Shown: positions 23,064 through 32,818, counted from the stretch's first letter. The stretch is DNA of 32,870 nt from Ohtaekwangia sp036503775 (GCA_036503775.1 DASXWH010000065.1:1-32870); one strand, 5' to 3'. Made by a program: numbers and translations. Notes: generated from the letters alone by a model not told the origin.

Positions 23064-23170
23064 GTTTCAGATTCCAAGTTTCAGATTCCAGGTTCCAAAA
23101 AACTTAAGTGTTTATCTTCATTGATGAATCCTGGGTTCAAATTTGGAATTTGAACTCTGGAATCTGGAAT
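23064..23170. repeat. Two facing arrays of heptad repeats forming a long imperfect inverted repeat
   Basis: Left arm 23064-23098 consists of five 7-nt units, alternating GTTTCAG and ATTCCAR and ending in GTTCCAA. Right arm 23136-23170 consists of five units which, on the minus strand, read ATTCCAG twice, AGTTCAA, ATTCCAA and ATTTGAA. The unit consensus is about RTTYCAR. The core CAGATTCCAG-GTTC at 23082-23095 pairs with GAACTCTGGAATCTG at 23152-23166 with one bulge. The array sits between paaC and the cytochrome gene. Confidence 0.75.
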
Positions 23171-23253
23171 TTTAATCCCCTACATGAAGATGTTGAACGC
23201 TCAACCTTAGCCATACCTCCCCGTTAAACCGATCATTTTAAAACCATCTGACC

Positions 23254-24129
23254 ATGTTTAAAAAGATCTTAAAAGTTATCGGGATTATTGTTGGGATTAT
23301 CGTTGTCGTTATCGCAGGTTTCTACACAAAGTCATACATCGCGGTGCATAACCGCATGGACAGAAAGTATACAGTTACACCACAGGCCGTAACGGTTGTG
23401 AAAGATTCTGCAGCGTTAGCCTTAGGCACACGTCTGGTGAAAGCAAAAGGTTGTGAAGATTGTCATTCAAAAGATCTGGGGGGAAAAGTTTTCGTGGATG
23501 ATCCTGCACTCGGTAAGATCATTGCGCGGAACCTGACCAAAGGAAAAGGCGGATTACCGCAAGACCATAATATCGAAGATTGGGTACTAGCCCTCAAACA
23601 TGGTATCCGCAAAGACGGCAAACCATTAATCATCATGCCCTCACATGAATTTACGTTGCTGAGTGAACAGGATATGGCTTCTATCATTGCCTACTGCACA
23701 CAAATACCTGCTGTTGATCGTGAGCTTCCGGAAACAACGCTGGGTCCGTTAGGTATTGTACTGACAGACTTTGGCAAGATCGAATTACTCCCAGCCGAAC
23801 TCATCGATCACAACCGTGTGCTGATCAAAGAAGTAAAAGCTGAAGTGTCGCTGGATTACGGTAAATACATTTCTACGTCATGCCGTGGCTGTCACCGTGA
23901 TAATATGAAAGGCGGTGAACCGATCGCACCCGGATTCCCGGTTGTAGCCGATATCTCTTCAACAGGTCATCCAGGTAAGTGGACGGATGAAGAATTCATC
24001 AACACCTTGCGCACCGGTGTAACTCCGGAAGGAAAAGTGCTCAACCCGAAAGATATGCCCTGGACCATGGCCAAAGAGTTCACTGATGTTGAACTGAAGG
24101 CGCTGCATCTCTATCTGAACAGCCTGTAA
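23254..24129 (+). CDS. Membrane-anchored dihaem cytochrome c
   Basis: This is a 291-residue protein with an N-terminal membrane anchor (about residues 5-28, VIGIIVGIIVVVIAGFY) and two c-type haem sites, GCEDCH (Cys67, Cys70, His71) and SCRGCH (Cys210, Cys213, His214). Each domain has a later Met in a suitable place for the sixth ligand: IMPSHEF near 128 and DMPWTMAKEF near 269. The haem domains would sit in the periplasm and carry electrons to an oxidase or dehydrogenase partner not encoded here. A cupin gene follows after 15 nt. The signal-anchor may remain uncleaved because no clear cleavage site follows. The electron donor and acceptor are unknown. Confidence 0.88.
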   Translation: MFKKILKVIGIIVGIIVVVIAGFYTKSYIAVHNRMDRKYTVTPQAVTVVKDSAALALGTRLVKAKGCEDCHSKDLGGKVFVDDPALGKIIARNLTKGKGGLPQDHNIEDWVLALKHGIRKDGKPLIIMPSHEFTLLSEQDMASIIAYCTQIPAVDRELPETTLGPLGIVLTDFGKIELLPAELIDHNRVLIKEVKAEVSLDYGKYISTSCRGCHRDNMKGGEPIAPGFPVVADISSTGHPGKWTDEEFINTLRTGVTPEGKVLNPKDMPWTMAKEFTDVELKALHLYLNSL

Positions 24130-24144
24130 CAATTACAATTACCT

Positions 24145-24696
24145 ATGGCATTCAAGGGCAAAGAAATCTGTAATTCAAAATCCGGGCAGGCAATACGTTT
24201 TATCCAGACCAGCAAAGACACACGCGGGGCTTTGCTGGAAATGGAGACCATATATGCTGCGTATTCGAAAGAACCTGTAGCACATTATCATCCCTATCAG
24301 ACGGAAGACTTTGTTGTGCTGAAAGGAGAACTTACCGTGAAGATTGAAGACGAGATCAGAATCCTCAAGCGTGGTGATGCCGTAACCATTCCGGCCACCG
24401 TTGCTCATGCCATGTGGAATAACTCAAACAGCACCACCATTGTCAACTGGAAAGTAAGACCCGCATTGAATACCGAGTACATGCTCGAAACAGCTTATGG
24501 CCTGGCAGCTGATCACAAAACAAAAGCGAATGGCATGCCTGGTACTTTGCAGATCATGGTGATGATGAAATTGTTTTCCAGCGTATTCAGACTTGCCAGA
24601 CCACCCTACCTGATTCAAAAAATAGTACTAAGCTTAGTCTCTCCTGTGGCATACCTGTTCGGATACAGAGCTATGTATTCAAAATACATTGATTAA
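24145..24696 (+). CDS. Cupin-domain protein with hydrophobic C-terminus
   Basis: This is a 183-residue protein with a single conserved cupin beta-barrel. Motif 1 is AHYHPYQTEDFVVLKGEL (His47, His49, Glu54), and motif 2 (RGDAVTIPATVAHAMWN) supplies His88, so the usual 3-His/1-Glu metal site is complete. The C-terminal 55 residues (MVMMKLFSSVFRLARPPYL, then IQKIVLSLVSPVAYLFGYRA) are hydrophobic and basic and could lie on or in the membrane. The gene follows the cytochrome c gene after 15 nt, a spacer holding two copies of AATTAC, so the two are probably co-transcribed. No substrate can be assigned; a small-molecule dioxygenase, isomerase or sensor are all possible. Confidence 0.83.
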   Translation: MAFKGKEICNSKSGQAIRFIQTSKDTRGALLEMETIYAAYSKEPVAHYHPYQTEDFVVLKGELTVKIEDEIRILKRGDAVTIPATVAHAMWNNSNSTTIVNWKVRPALNTEYMLETAYGLAADHKTKANGMPGTLQIMVMMKLFSSVFRLARPPYLIQKIVLSLVSPVAYLFGYRAMYSKYID

Positions 24697-25015
24697 TCAT
24701 TAAAGAATGGTGAGGAATAAATTCAACACTCGCCTTCAGCCGAAGTCCCAAATAGAAACGGAGTAAGACCACAACGAGAATTTTCACACGCTGTCTGCTG
24801 TATATTGATTCACAGTACTATAGATTTTTCTCGGAAGAAGTTTAACTTTGTTGATTGCGAGAGCCCATCTCAATCGTTTTTGCTATTCAACTGTAACATT
24901 TTTTGACGCACGTGCACCTCTTCCTCCGATTGTGCACTGGCTATGCACTATCCGGTCGGGGATGGAATAGTAATTGATTTAATGGGTCTCGTCTGTGTAT
25001 CTAATTACCTGACCC
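24697..25015. other. 319-bp non-coding leader region of the giant secreted protein gene
   Basis: No convincing ORF is present. It contains a full -7 match TAACTTTG at 24843-24850 and GTGCAC at 24912-24917 and 24932-24937, plus ATGCAC at 24943-24948. No stem plus T-run is seen that would terminate the cupin transcript. Confidence 0.5.
24843..24850 (+). promoter_or_regulatory. Candidate -7 box with a long leader before the giant T9SS cargo gene
   Basis: TAACTTTG matches TAnnTTTG. No clear -33 TTTG lies at the expected distance. If used, the leader would be about 160 nt and would include the repeated GTGCAC sites. Confidence 0.3.
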
Positions 25016-28000
25016 ATGTCAAGAAGATTCCTTCTCGTCACTATCTTATTAGTGATCTTTAGCGCCAAGGCCTCACTGGCCATTACCCTTTACACCTATA
25101 CCAATGGTGGCAGTACCGGCCAATGGAATGTAGCCGGTACCTGGACAACCGATCCTACCGGACTTACTCTGGTCGGCAGTGTCGTACCTGGCAACAATGA
25201 TGTTGTCATTATTCTCAACGGGTTCACGGTGGTACTTGATGCCAACGTAGCGACAACCGGATTATCCATCAACATACAGAACGGTGGTACACTTGACCTT
25301 GCCACGTTCACCTTTCCAACCATCAACAGTCTCTCCGGGTCAGGAACACTGAAAATCGGATCACCGTATTTTCCAACCATCACAGCGAACAACTTTCCGG
25401 CAAGCTATGCCGCTGGTGCTACGGTAGAGTATTATGATTTCAGCGGATCCATTCCGGTTTCCATAAATTATCCAAACCTCACCTTTACCAATACCACCAC
25501 AACCCATCACGTCATATCTTTTTCCAACACAGCGGCCTACAGCTTCACCGTGTTTGGAAATTTTGTGACTCGTTCTACAAGTACCGGAACACTTGGAGTA
25601 CACCTTGCCACACAGGCAACGAACGTCATCACACAAACCATAAACGGTAATGTGACCATCGGCAGCAACACCACCTGGGGTGTGGGTGCATTCAACGCTA
25701 TTCACCTGATCTCAGTGGCCGGCAACATGACAAACAACGGTCACATCGATTTCAGTAACGGCACACAGTATTCTGCCTCCACAACAGGTGCTGCACGCAT
25801 CACCTTCACCGGTGCTACTGACAATACACTGGCGTGTAATGGTGTTACTGATTTCTATACCCTTACCATGACCAAAGGTGTATTCTCTGCCAACATCTTG
25901 TCAGTTACGTCAACGAACACCGCCAACCTGAATTTTTATTCAGATGAACAATTACTCGTATTGAATGCAGGAACACTTCGTCTCGGTGCAAACATTTCTA
26001 TTCCCCGTCTCTATGGATCAGGATCGGCCAACTACGATGTGGGGTCACCTTCTTTGAGTCCGATGCTATGGGTGGATGGTGCCACCGTCAACGCCAACGG
26101 AAGTGCGCTGGTTATCTATGGCAAGTTCAGGATCACCGCAGGATCGTTCACCACTTACGGAGGACAAGGTTCAGTGATCCGTGAAGAAGGTCAGTACATC
26201 ATTGAAGGCGGAACATTCAACACAGAAAAATTCAGACCATCAACCACAGCCACAACACACCGCGGATCATTCACCATGACAGGCGGTACGGTCAATGCTA
26301 ACGGAACGGGATCTGACGCAGGTTATGCGCGATTTTCAATACCCTTCCCCGAGCAGGTATTTATCATGTCCGGTGGTACAATCAACGTGACCAATGCACA
26401 GGCAACCGGAGGAGGAGTGAACGGTGGTATTCATATCGGTTGCAAAGCGTCAAACTACAATGTAACGGGAGGAACTTTCAACGCCATTGTTTCCGGTGGT
26501 GCAGCTACATTCAATATTCTGTCAACAGCGCCCTTCTGGAATCTGAACATATCCAGAACCGGTGGAACACCCACTACTGTAAGACTGGGACCCATCGGAA
26601 GTATCGGTGGTACGATCACAGCAGCTCAACCCCTCGTGGTACAGAATGACCTGATCCTTGATGGCGCAAACTCACCCATACTCGATGCCAACGCACTCAG
26701 TGTTACCGTGGGCCGGAACTTCACCATCAATTCAGGCGCTACCTATACGCCCAATGCCAACACAACGATCTTCAACGGAACAGGCGCACAGCTTTTTTCA
26801 AACAGCGGAACCATCACGTCAGGGCTCTATAACCTTACCGTCAACAAGGGTTCAGGAACACTTACGCTTGGCGGAACAGCAATTACATATAACGTAACCA
26901 ACACACTCACACTGACACTGGGTGTGCTCGATGACGGTGGAAAAACAATTCTCGCCACCGGGAACATTTACAATGAAGCGGTGCACACCGGAACCGGAAG
27001 CATCACGCTGGGTGGAACAACCACACAAACTATTTCAGGTGACGGCAATGGTGTATTCGGAAACCTGATCCTTAATAATAATAGTGTGCCCGGTGCCAGT
27101 GTTACAGCCGACATGGCCGTGAGTGGTACATTAACCCTGGCCGGTACCGGTAATAGTTTGTTTGACATCGCACATAATCTACTTTCCTTAACATCAACAT
27201 CAACTACATCACTCGCCACTGCCGGTAATCCTTTCAGCAGCGCCAAGATGATCCGTACACAAGGTTTACAGTCAGACAGAGGAGTGCGTAAAACATTTGG
27301 TAATCTCTCTGCCTTCACCTTTGCGTTCGGTGCTGGCACAGATTATACACCGGCAACTATTCAGCTTACTTCCGCTCCCACAACCTATGGAACCATAACC
27401 GTGAAACCGGTAAGTACGCGTCACCAGTTTGTTGTAGCCGGAAACACCAACAACCTGATGTGGTACTGGAAAACTGTCAGTGCAGGATTCACCGGTCTCG
27501 GAGCAACAGCGGTAACACACAACTACCACTATGTAGAAAGCAGTGTGTCACCGGCAGCGGATGACGCCACGTATATTCCGGCACGGTACAACGCTACAAC
27601 CTGGACCGTGATCAACGATGTGAACCAGGTGAACGAAACCACCAATGTGATATCATTCAACAACGTGGGATACATCGATGGCGACTACACAGCCGGCAGA
27701 CCTGCTGCCTTTGGCATCGTGCGTATCTTCTACAGTAAGCGAAACGGAAACTGGAACAACACCGGAGCCGGAACCACACCATGGTCTAATGTAAGTCACT
27801 CCGGCCCGGATGCTACTGTGTTCCCGGGAGCAGGCGACCAGGTATTTATTGGCGATGGTAGCTCATTCAATCATACCATCACCATCACTTCCAATACGCA
27901 ATCATCCGGAGGACTTGAAATAAACACCGGAAGCACATTGGATGTCGGCACCACGACAGGTCATAATTTCGGGCGCCTTGAAAATGTTCCCATCTCTGGC

Positions 28001-31000
28001 AGCGGATTACTGCGGATTTCATCCGCAACAGCAACAGCAGAATTCCCGGCCGGTGACTTTGGTAATTTCATTCGTGCATCGGGTGGAACCGTTGAATACT
28101 ATTCCACCGGCACACAGGATTTTACTATCCCGTTAAGCTCCGCAGCACCAACAGCACTTCCGCTCATCTCCTATAAAAATCTGTTACTGACTCCGGCTAC
28201 AGGAAGAGCGATCACCATGCCGAATCAGAACATGCGGATCTACAGTACCATGACCGTTCAGGGTGCGTCTTCAACCGGAGTCGCGCGACTAAATTCAGCC
28301 GCTGCACGTGAGCTTGCCATCAACAGTAACCTGGTGGTCAACAGCGGAACTCTCCAATTCATGAACGGAACTGCGCAGAGTTTACTCATCGATGGAAATA
28401 TATCGATCGGAGCCAGTGGCACATTTAACCTCGCAGGCTCAGGCACAGCGGTTGTCAATACCATTTTGCTGGAGGGCAACATCATCAACAACGGAACACT
28501 TGATCTTTCCAACAGTTCATACGTGTGTAACGTAACCTCAACCAGTGCTGTCAATACCTCCATCACCGGAACGGGTACTACAACAGACTTTAACATCCTT
28601 ACCGTTTCAAAAGGAACATCACAGACTCCGGTACTGGAAGTGAATGCATCAGCCTTCTCATTGTCAGGTGGAGTATCACCGCTCGTACTGAACAACGGAA
28701 CGTTCCGACTTTCGAGTCCACAGACGGTGACGATCGCCAATGGCGCAGACTTCAACATTCCGGCAACAACGCGCTTGTCGGTCAATGGTGGAACCCTGCA
28801 GATTGCCGGAGCCAGTGGTACTGATCTTTTACTGGCAGGTACACTTGAAATTTTAAACGGGACAATGAACGTGGGTACTGCAGCAAATGATAATTCCATT
28901 GAGTATGCAGCAACGGGCTCACCTACCATAAACGCTTCGGGCGGGAACCTGAATATCCAGGCGCAGGTAAGACGCTCCGTATCAAGCTCACAAGGTGGCT
29001 TGATCTACAATCAATCCGGTGCCAGCGTGGTGTCTGCAGGGATCAGCTCTGCGGCATCAACTACACGCGGTGTGTTTGAAATTCTGAACACGGGAAGTTC
29101 ATTCACGATGTCGGGCGGTACATTAAGCATTGCACGCGCCACAGGCAGCGGTTCAATCGCTGACGTGTATCTTCAACCCGCTTCCAACTCCATATCCGGA
29201 GGTACGATCGAGATCGGAACAGGAACAACCTTACAGACCGTTGACATCAACACCATCATTCCCGTGTTCAATCTGCGCGTGACGGGAACAACGAACATCG
29301 CACGACTGGAGGTAAACGGCATTACACTACGCGGATCGCTCACCATTATGGGCGACAATATTTTCCAGGCCAGCACATACAATGTAAATATTGCCGGCAA
29401 CCTCACAAACCTTAATCCATCCGCAGTGACCGGTGTCACATCCGGTGGATATCAACCCGGTTCACTTTCGCAGACAACCAACATCAACAGTACTATCGCG
29501 AATCAGATCATCACGGGAACCGCAGGCAACCTGACTAACTTCGCGAACCTGTTTATCACCAATACATTCACTTCGGGCACGGTGACGCTGGCCGCGAATA
29601 CAAACCTTCGGATTAACGGAACGCTGATTCTTTCCAGCGGAACATTAGCCGATGGCGGAAACACGATCACTGCGATCAGCTCGATCTCAAATTCATCAAC
29701 ACACACCAGCGCTGCAGGTGGAAGCATCACCCTGGCCGGAACATCAGGAAGCCAGTTCATCGGTGGTAATGGAAGCGGAAAATTCGGAAACCTGATCATC
29801 GATAATTCCTCAGGGGGCTTCTTTGGAGCCGCCCAGGAAGTAACACAAACCCTAACCCTTAGCAATGGATCATTGGTCATTGGTTCACACCGGCTATACC
29901 TCTCGAATACAAGTCTCACAACTATCGTTGGTGCCACACCAACACGATTCATTGTTACATCGGGATTACTATCTGACGGTGGTGTAACCAAAGCCTTTGC
30001 GGGTTCACTGGCCGCAGCCAACTTTGTTTTCCCGATAGGTGTTGGAAGTAAATACACACCTGCCAACTACACCATCACAACCGGAACAACGGGAGGAAAC
30101 ATCACCATCACTCCGGTGAACAGCAAACATCCCAGCGCTACCGGACCAGGTACAGCGTACATCTCTTATTACTGGAACGTAAGTCATACCATCACCAACC
30201 TCACCGCACTTACGCATACCTACACGTATGTAGCTGCAGATGAATCCGGCAACACAGCCGATTATCGTGATGCACGTTTCAATGGCGGTGCATGGACCAT
30301 TGGTGTAACCGCTGGAAATCCGAACATCACTACGCGTGTCATTACCTTCACGAACTTCACCAATCTCAACGGAGATTATACTGCGGGTGAAGCCACAGCA
30401 TTTGTCAACCCGACAACGTATACCAGTATCGGTTCAGGCAGTTGGGAAGCCGATGGACTGGTGTGGTCTCCGGATCCTCCGGGAGTTGGTCTCGGCCCTC
30501 CTCCGGGTTCATTCGTGATCATCAGCGTTGGCAATACAGTTACCATCACCAGCAATGCACATCAGCTTGCAACACTTAGTGTACGCGGACGATTACACCT
30601 CGGCAACACTACAGGTCACGACTTCGGTACGGTGAGTACAACCGGTGCAGGTGATCGCACCATCCAGATACAATCTTCAACATTCCCGATCGGTGATTTT
30701 ACCACGTTCAATGCAGCAGGCGGTGGAACAGTAGAGTACAACGGGCCACTGACATTACCTACACAAGCCACTTACAACAATTTGGTATTCACGGGTGCCG
30801 GTGCCAAGATCCTGCCGAACAGTGACCTCACCGTCAACGGAAACCTGACCGTAAGCAATGGAACGGTGAACAATGCAGTAAGCAACAGGAACATCACACT
30901 CACCAGCACTACAGGAGACTTCACCAACAACGGTACATTCGTATCGGGAGACGGAACAATTATTGTCGGGAGAAATTTTACCAACCAGGGTGCAAGCACC

Positions 31001-32701
31001 ACGTTCGTGGGAGGCGGTGGATCAGGCGGACTTCGTGTGGCCGGTAATTTTACAAACAGCACCAGCGCTACATTTACATTAGGTACAGACAGTCTCGGTG
31101 TTCGCGGAACACTCATCAACAGCGCTACCTTCTCTGGTGCAGCGGGTGCCATTCGCATCTCCGGAAGTCTGAACAACACGGCTGGGTCTTTCACTACCGG
31201 AGCGGGAATTTTATCCGTAACCGGATCCATGACAAACAACGCCAGCTATAGTGCAGGCTCAGGTGCGATGACCATCGGTGGATCACTGACCAACAGCGGA
31301 GCAGCTGCCGTGTTCAATGCCAATGCTAACGCGATCACACTCAACGGAAATTTTACCAACAGCACCAGCGCAACATTCAATGCCGGCACAAGCAGCATGA
31401 CCGTAGGCGGAAACTGGAATCAATCAGCCACCTTCAATGCCGGAACAAGCGCTATAACCTTTGCCAGCGCATCCTCTCGCACCCTTACCGGAGCCACTAC
31501 ATTCAATAATGTTACCAAATCAAACGGAGGAGCACTCACCCTCAACAACAGCATCACCGTTGGCGGACTGCTGACGATGAGCAGCGGCAACATTACCACC
31601 GGAAGTAATGTGGTGAACGTAACAAACGCGACAACGCAAGCCATCAACGGAAGTGCATCATCGTTCATTGATGGACGACTGGCTATTACCTATCCGAATA
31701 CAGCGGGTGAAAACCGCGTGTACCATATCGGTAAAGCAGGTATCTACAGACCGGTGACGATTCAGCAGAATGCGGTTTCCGCATCACCCGTTGTACAGCT
31801 TGAGATGATTGAGGTAGCGCCCACAGGAACTTTCCCGGCTACGCTTGAAGGCTTATCAACCCAGAGACACTACGCAGTGAATCTTCTTTCCGGGACGATG
31901 AATTCCCCTACCGTGCAACTCAGCTTCAACACGAATTCATCTGCCGATGAAACGGTGAGCGTTCCGGGTAACGTGCACATTGTAAAATCACTGGCCGGTT
32001 CTGGTGGCCCCTGGACAGACGAAGGTGGATCAGGGGTGTTCTCTCCTGCAGCACCTGCAGGCTATGCCATTTCAGGAACCACATCCATTGCCGCTACTAC
32101 ATTCTTTGCCATCGGATATGAAAATCAGATCCTGCCGATCACATTAAGATCATTTACCGCGGTGTTGAAAGACGGTGCCGTAAAATTGGACTGGATCACT
32201 GAGGCCGAGATCAACAATGCCTGGTTCACCGTTGAACGCAGTGGTGATGGAATACAATTCGATTCGTTGCTTTCCGTAGAAGGTGCAGGTAACTCCAAAG
32301 TACTGATCCGTTACCAGGAAACGGATGAAAACCCGCTGGGCGGAAGATCTTATTATCGTCTGCGGCAAACCGATTACGATGGACGCTTCTCCTACTCGGA
32401 TGTAGTGACCGTTTACAATCCCAATGCACAGAAAACTTCTGTTACCGTATATCCAAACCCCGCTAAACTATCGGAAGATTTCTTCATCAACATCAATGGA
32501 ACACAGAACAAGGAAGTGTATGTAGTTATCATCCATGTATCCGGAAGAACATTCTACTCCGGCTATGCTGAGCTGAATGACAGGTTCCAGATCAACATAC
32601 AGGAACTTGATTCACGCTACACGTTTGAACCCGGTGCCTATATCATCAATCTCCGTGCGGCTAATTTGCAGGAAGTGCGGAAGCTGATTATCTCCGACTA
32701 A
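25016..32701 (+). CDS. Giant repetitive secreted protein with T9SS type A sorting domain
   Basis: This is a 2561-residue Gly/Thr/Ser/Asn-rich protein. The signal peptide is MSRRFLLVTILLVIFSAKASLA. The body is a beta-helix-like succession of short strands with NG turns (phrases such as GGTLDL, NNGTFRLSS, GGTVEYY). Three large modules open near residues 24, 905 and 1800 with a GxW-W-PGxxDxVxI header; modules 1 and 2 close with a DYTPA...GDYTAG tail. Residues about 2000-2150 hold a denser repeat of about 20 residues (NFTNSTSATFNAGTSS type). From about 2370 comes the linker common in T9SS cargo (LPITLRSFTAVLKDGAVKLD, ERSGDGIQF, YYRLRQTDYDG), and from about 2475 the type A sorting domain (VTVYPNPAK to LRAANLQEVRKLIISD). 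It is probably exported through the T9SS and attached to or released from the surface; an adhesin-like or matrix role is a guess. No catalytic motif was seen. Confidence 0.85.
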   Translation: MSRRFLLVTILLVIFSAKASLAITLYTYTNGGSTGQWNVAGTWTTDPTGLTLVGSVVPGNNDVVIILNGFTVVLDANVATTGLSINIQNGGTLDLATFTFPTINSLSGSGTLKIGSPYFPTITANNFPASYAAGATVEYYDFSGSIPVSINYPNLTFTNTTTTHHVISFSNTAAYSFTVFGNFVTRSTSTGTLGVHLATQATNVITQTINGNVTIGSNTTWGVGAFNAIHLISVAGNMTNNGHIDFSNGTQYSASTTGAARITFTGATDNTLACNGVTDFYTLTMTKGVFSANILSVTSTNTANLNFYSDEQLLVLNAGTLRLGANISIPRLYGSGSANYDVGSPSLSPMLWVDGATVNANGSALVIYGKFRITAGSFTTYGGQGSVIREEGQYIIEGGTFNTEKFRPSTTATTHRGSFTMTGGTVNANGTGSDAGYARFSIPFPEQVFIMSGGTINVTNAQATGGGVNGGIHIGCKASNYNVTGGTFNAIVSGGAATFNILSTAPFWNLNISRTGGTPTTVRLGPIGSIGGTITAAQPLVVQNDLILDGANSPILDANALSVTVGRNFTINSGATYTPNANTTIFNGTGAQLFSNSGTITSGLYNLTVNKGSGTLTLGGTAITYNVTNTLTLTLGVLDDGGKTILATGNIYNEAVHTGTGSITLGGTTTQTISGDGNGVFGNLILNNNSVPGASVTADMAVSGTLTLAGTGNSLFDIAHNLLSLTSTSTTSLATAGNPFSSAKMIRTQGLQSDRGVRKTFGNLSAFTFAFGAGTDYTPATIQLTSAPTTYGTITVKPVSTRHQFVVAGNTNNLMWYWKTVSAGFTGLGATAVTHNYHYVESSVSPAADDATYIPARYNATTWTVINDVNQVNETTNVISFNNVGYIDGDYTAGRPAAFGIVRIFYSKRNGNWNNTGAGTTPWSNVSHSGPDATVFPGAGDQVFIGDGSSFNHTITITSNTQSSGGLEINTGSTLDVGTTTGHNFGRLENVPISGSGLLRISSATATAEFPAGDFGNFIRASGGTVEYYSTGTQDFTIPLSSAAPTALPLISYKNLLLTPATGRAITMPNQNMRIYSTMTVQGASSTGVARLNSAAARELAINSNLVVNSGTLQFMNGTAQSLLIDGNISIGASGTFNLAGSGTAVVNTILLEGNIINNGTLDLSNSSYVCNVTSTSAVNTSITGTGTTTDFNILTVSKGTSQTPVLEVNASAFSLSGGVSPLVLNNGTFRLSSPQTVTIANGADFNIPATTRLSVNGGTLQIAGASGTDLLLAGTLEILNGTMNVGTAANDNSIEYAATGSPTINASGGNLNIQAQVRRSVSSSQGGLIYNQSGASVVSAGISSAASTTRGVFEILNTGSSFTMSGGTLSIARATGSGSIADVYLQPASNSISGGTIEIGTGTTLQTVDINTIIPVFNLRVTGTTNIARLEVNGITLRGSLTIMGDNIFQASTYNVNIAGNLTNLNPSAVTGVTSGGYQPGSLSQTTNINSTIANQIITGTAGNLTNFANLFITNTFTSGTVTLAANTNLRINGTLILSSGTLADGGNTITAISSISNSSTHTSAAGGSITLAGTSGSQFIGGNGSGKFGNLIIDNSSGGFFGAAQEVTQTLTLSNGSLVIGSHRLYLSNTSLTTIVGATPTRFIVTSGLLSDGGVTKAFAGSLAAANFVFPIGVGSKYTPANYTITTGTTGGNITITPVNSKHPSATGPGTAYISYYWNVSHTITNLTALTHTYTYVAADESGNTADYRDARFNGGAWTIGVTAGNPNITTRVITFTNFTNLNGDYTAGEATAFVNPTTYTSIGSGSWEADGLVWSPDPPGVGLGPPPGSFVIISVGNTVTITSNAHQLATLSVRGRLHLGNTTGHDFGTVSTTGAGDRTIQIQSSTFPIGDFTTFNAAGGGTVEYNGPLTLPTQATYNNLVFTGAGAKILPNSDLTVNGNLTVSNGTVNNAVSNRNITLTSTTGDFTNNGTFVSGDGTIIVGRNFTNQGASTTFVGGGGSGGLRVAGNFTNSTSATFTLGTDSLGVRGTLINSATFSGAAGAIRISGSLNNTAGSFTTGAGILSVTGSMTNNASYSAGSGAMTIGGSLTNSGAAAVFNANANAITLNGNFTNSTSATFNAGTSSMTVGGNWNQSATFNAGTSAITFASASSRTLTGATTFNNVTKSNGGALTLNNSITVGGLLTMSSGNITTGSNVVNVTNATTQAINGSASSFIDGRLAITYPNTAGENRVYHIGKAGIYRPVTIQQNAVSASPVVQLEMIEVAPTGTFPATLEGLSTQRHYAVNLLSGTMNSPTVQLSFNTNSSADETVSVPGNVHIVKSLAGSGGPWTDEGGSGVFSPAAPAGYAISGTTSIAATTFFAIGYENQILPITLRSFTAVLKDGAVKLDWITEAEINNAWFTVERSGDGIQFDSLLSVEGAGNSKVLIRYQETDENPLGGRSYYRLRQTDYDGRFSYSDVVTVYNPNAQKTSVTVYPNPAKLSEDFFININGTQNKEVYVVIIHVSGRTFYSGYAELNDRFQINIQELDSRYTFEPGAYIINLRAANLQEVRKLIISD
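25085..32110 (+). repeat. Three-fold large internal modules of the giant protein gene
   Basis: Module headers begin near 25085, 27730 and 30415, spaced 2645 and 2685 nt apart; the last module is shorter and runs to about 32110. Matching tails lie near 27180-27710 and 29900-30400 (IRTQGLQSDRGVRKTF versus IVTSGLLSDGGVTKAF, both ending GDYTAG). A related but diverged tail (IDGRLAITYPNTAGENRVYHIG) lies near 31670. Similarity is clear at protein level and weak at DNA level, which implies old duplications. Confidence 0.65.
31020..31470 (+). repeat. Short tandem protein repeat in the giant protein, about 20 residues per unit
   Basis: Units of the type G-N-F-T-N-S-x-x-A-T-F-x-A-G-x-x-x-I/M-x-V follow one another. 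Two units are nearly identical at DNA level (around 31040-31075 and 31347-31380, sharing ACAGCACCAGCGC), which suggests recent copying or gene conversion. Confidence 0.6.
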
Positions 32702-32818
32702 GTAGCGTACCAACCCCATGCATACCTTACGCAGACAAAACGTTAAGGAAGCGCCTAGAGTGGATATTAAAAGTGTGGCGGATTACTTAATTTTAGGGAA
32801 ACGTTCGGAATCCAATAG

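Noticed and set aside
23064..23170. A CRISPR array
   Set aside because: Units are only 7 nt, directly adjacent without spacers, and inverted between arms. No cas gene is present.
28258..28929. A 223-residue minus-strand ORF inside the giant gene, with others at 29503-30066, 30772-31239 and 26968-27339
   Set aside because: They are mirror readings of the Gly/Thr/Asn-rich repeat codons, which rarely yield stops on the other strand. They have Val/Pro/Leu-rich low-complexity translations, no recognisable motifs and no plausible starts.
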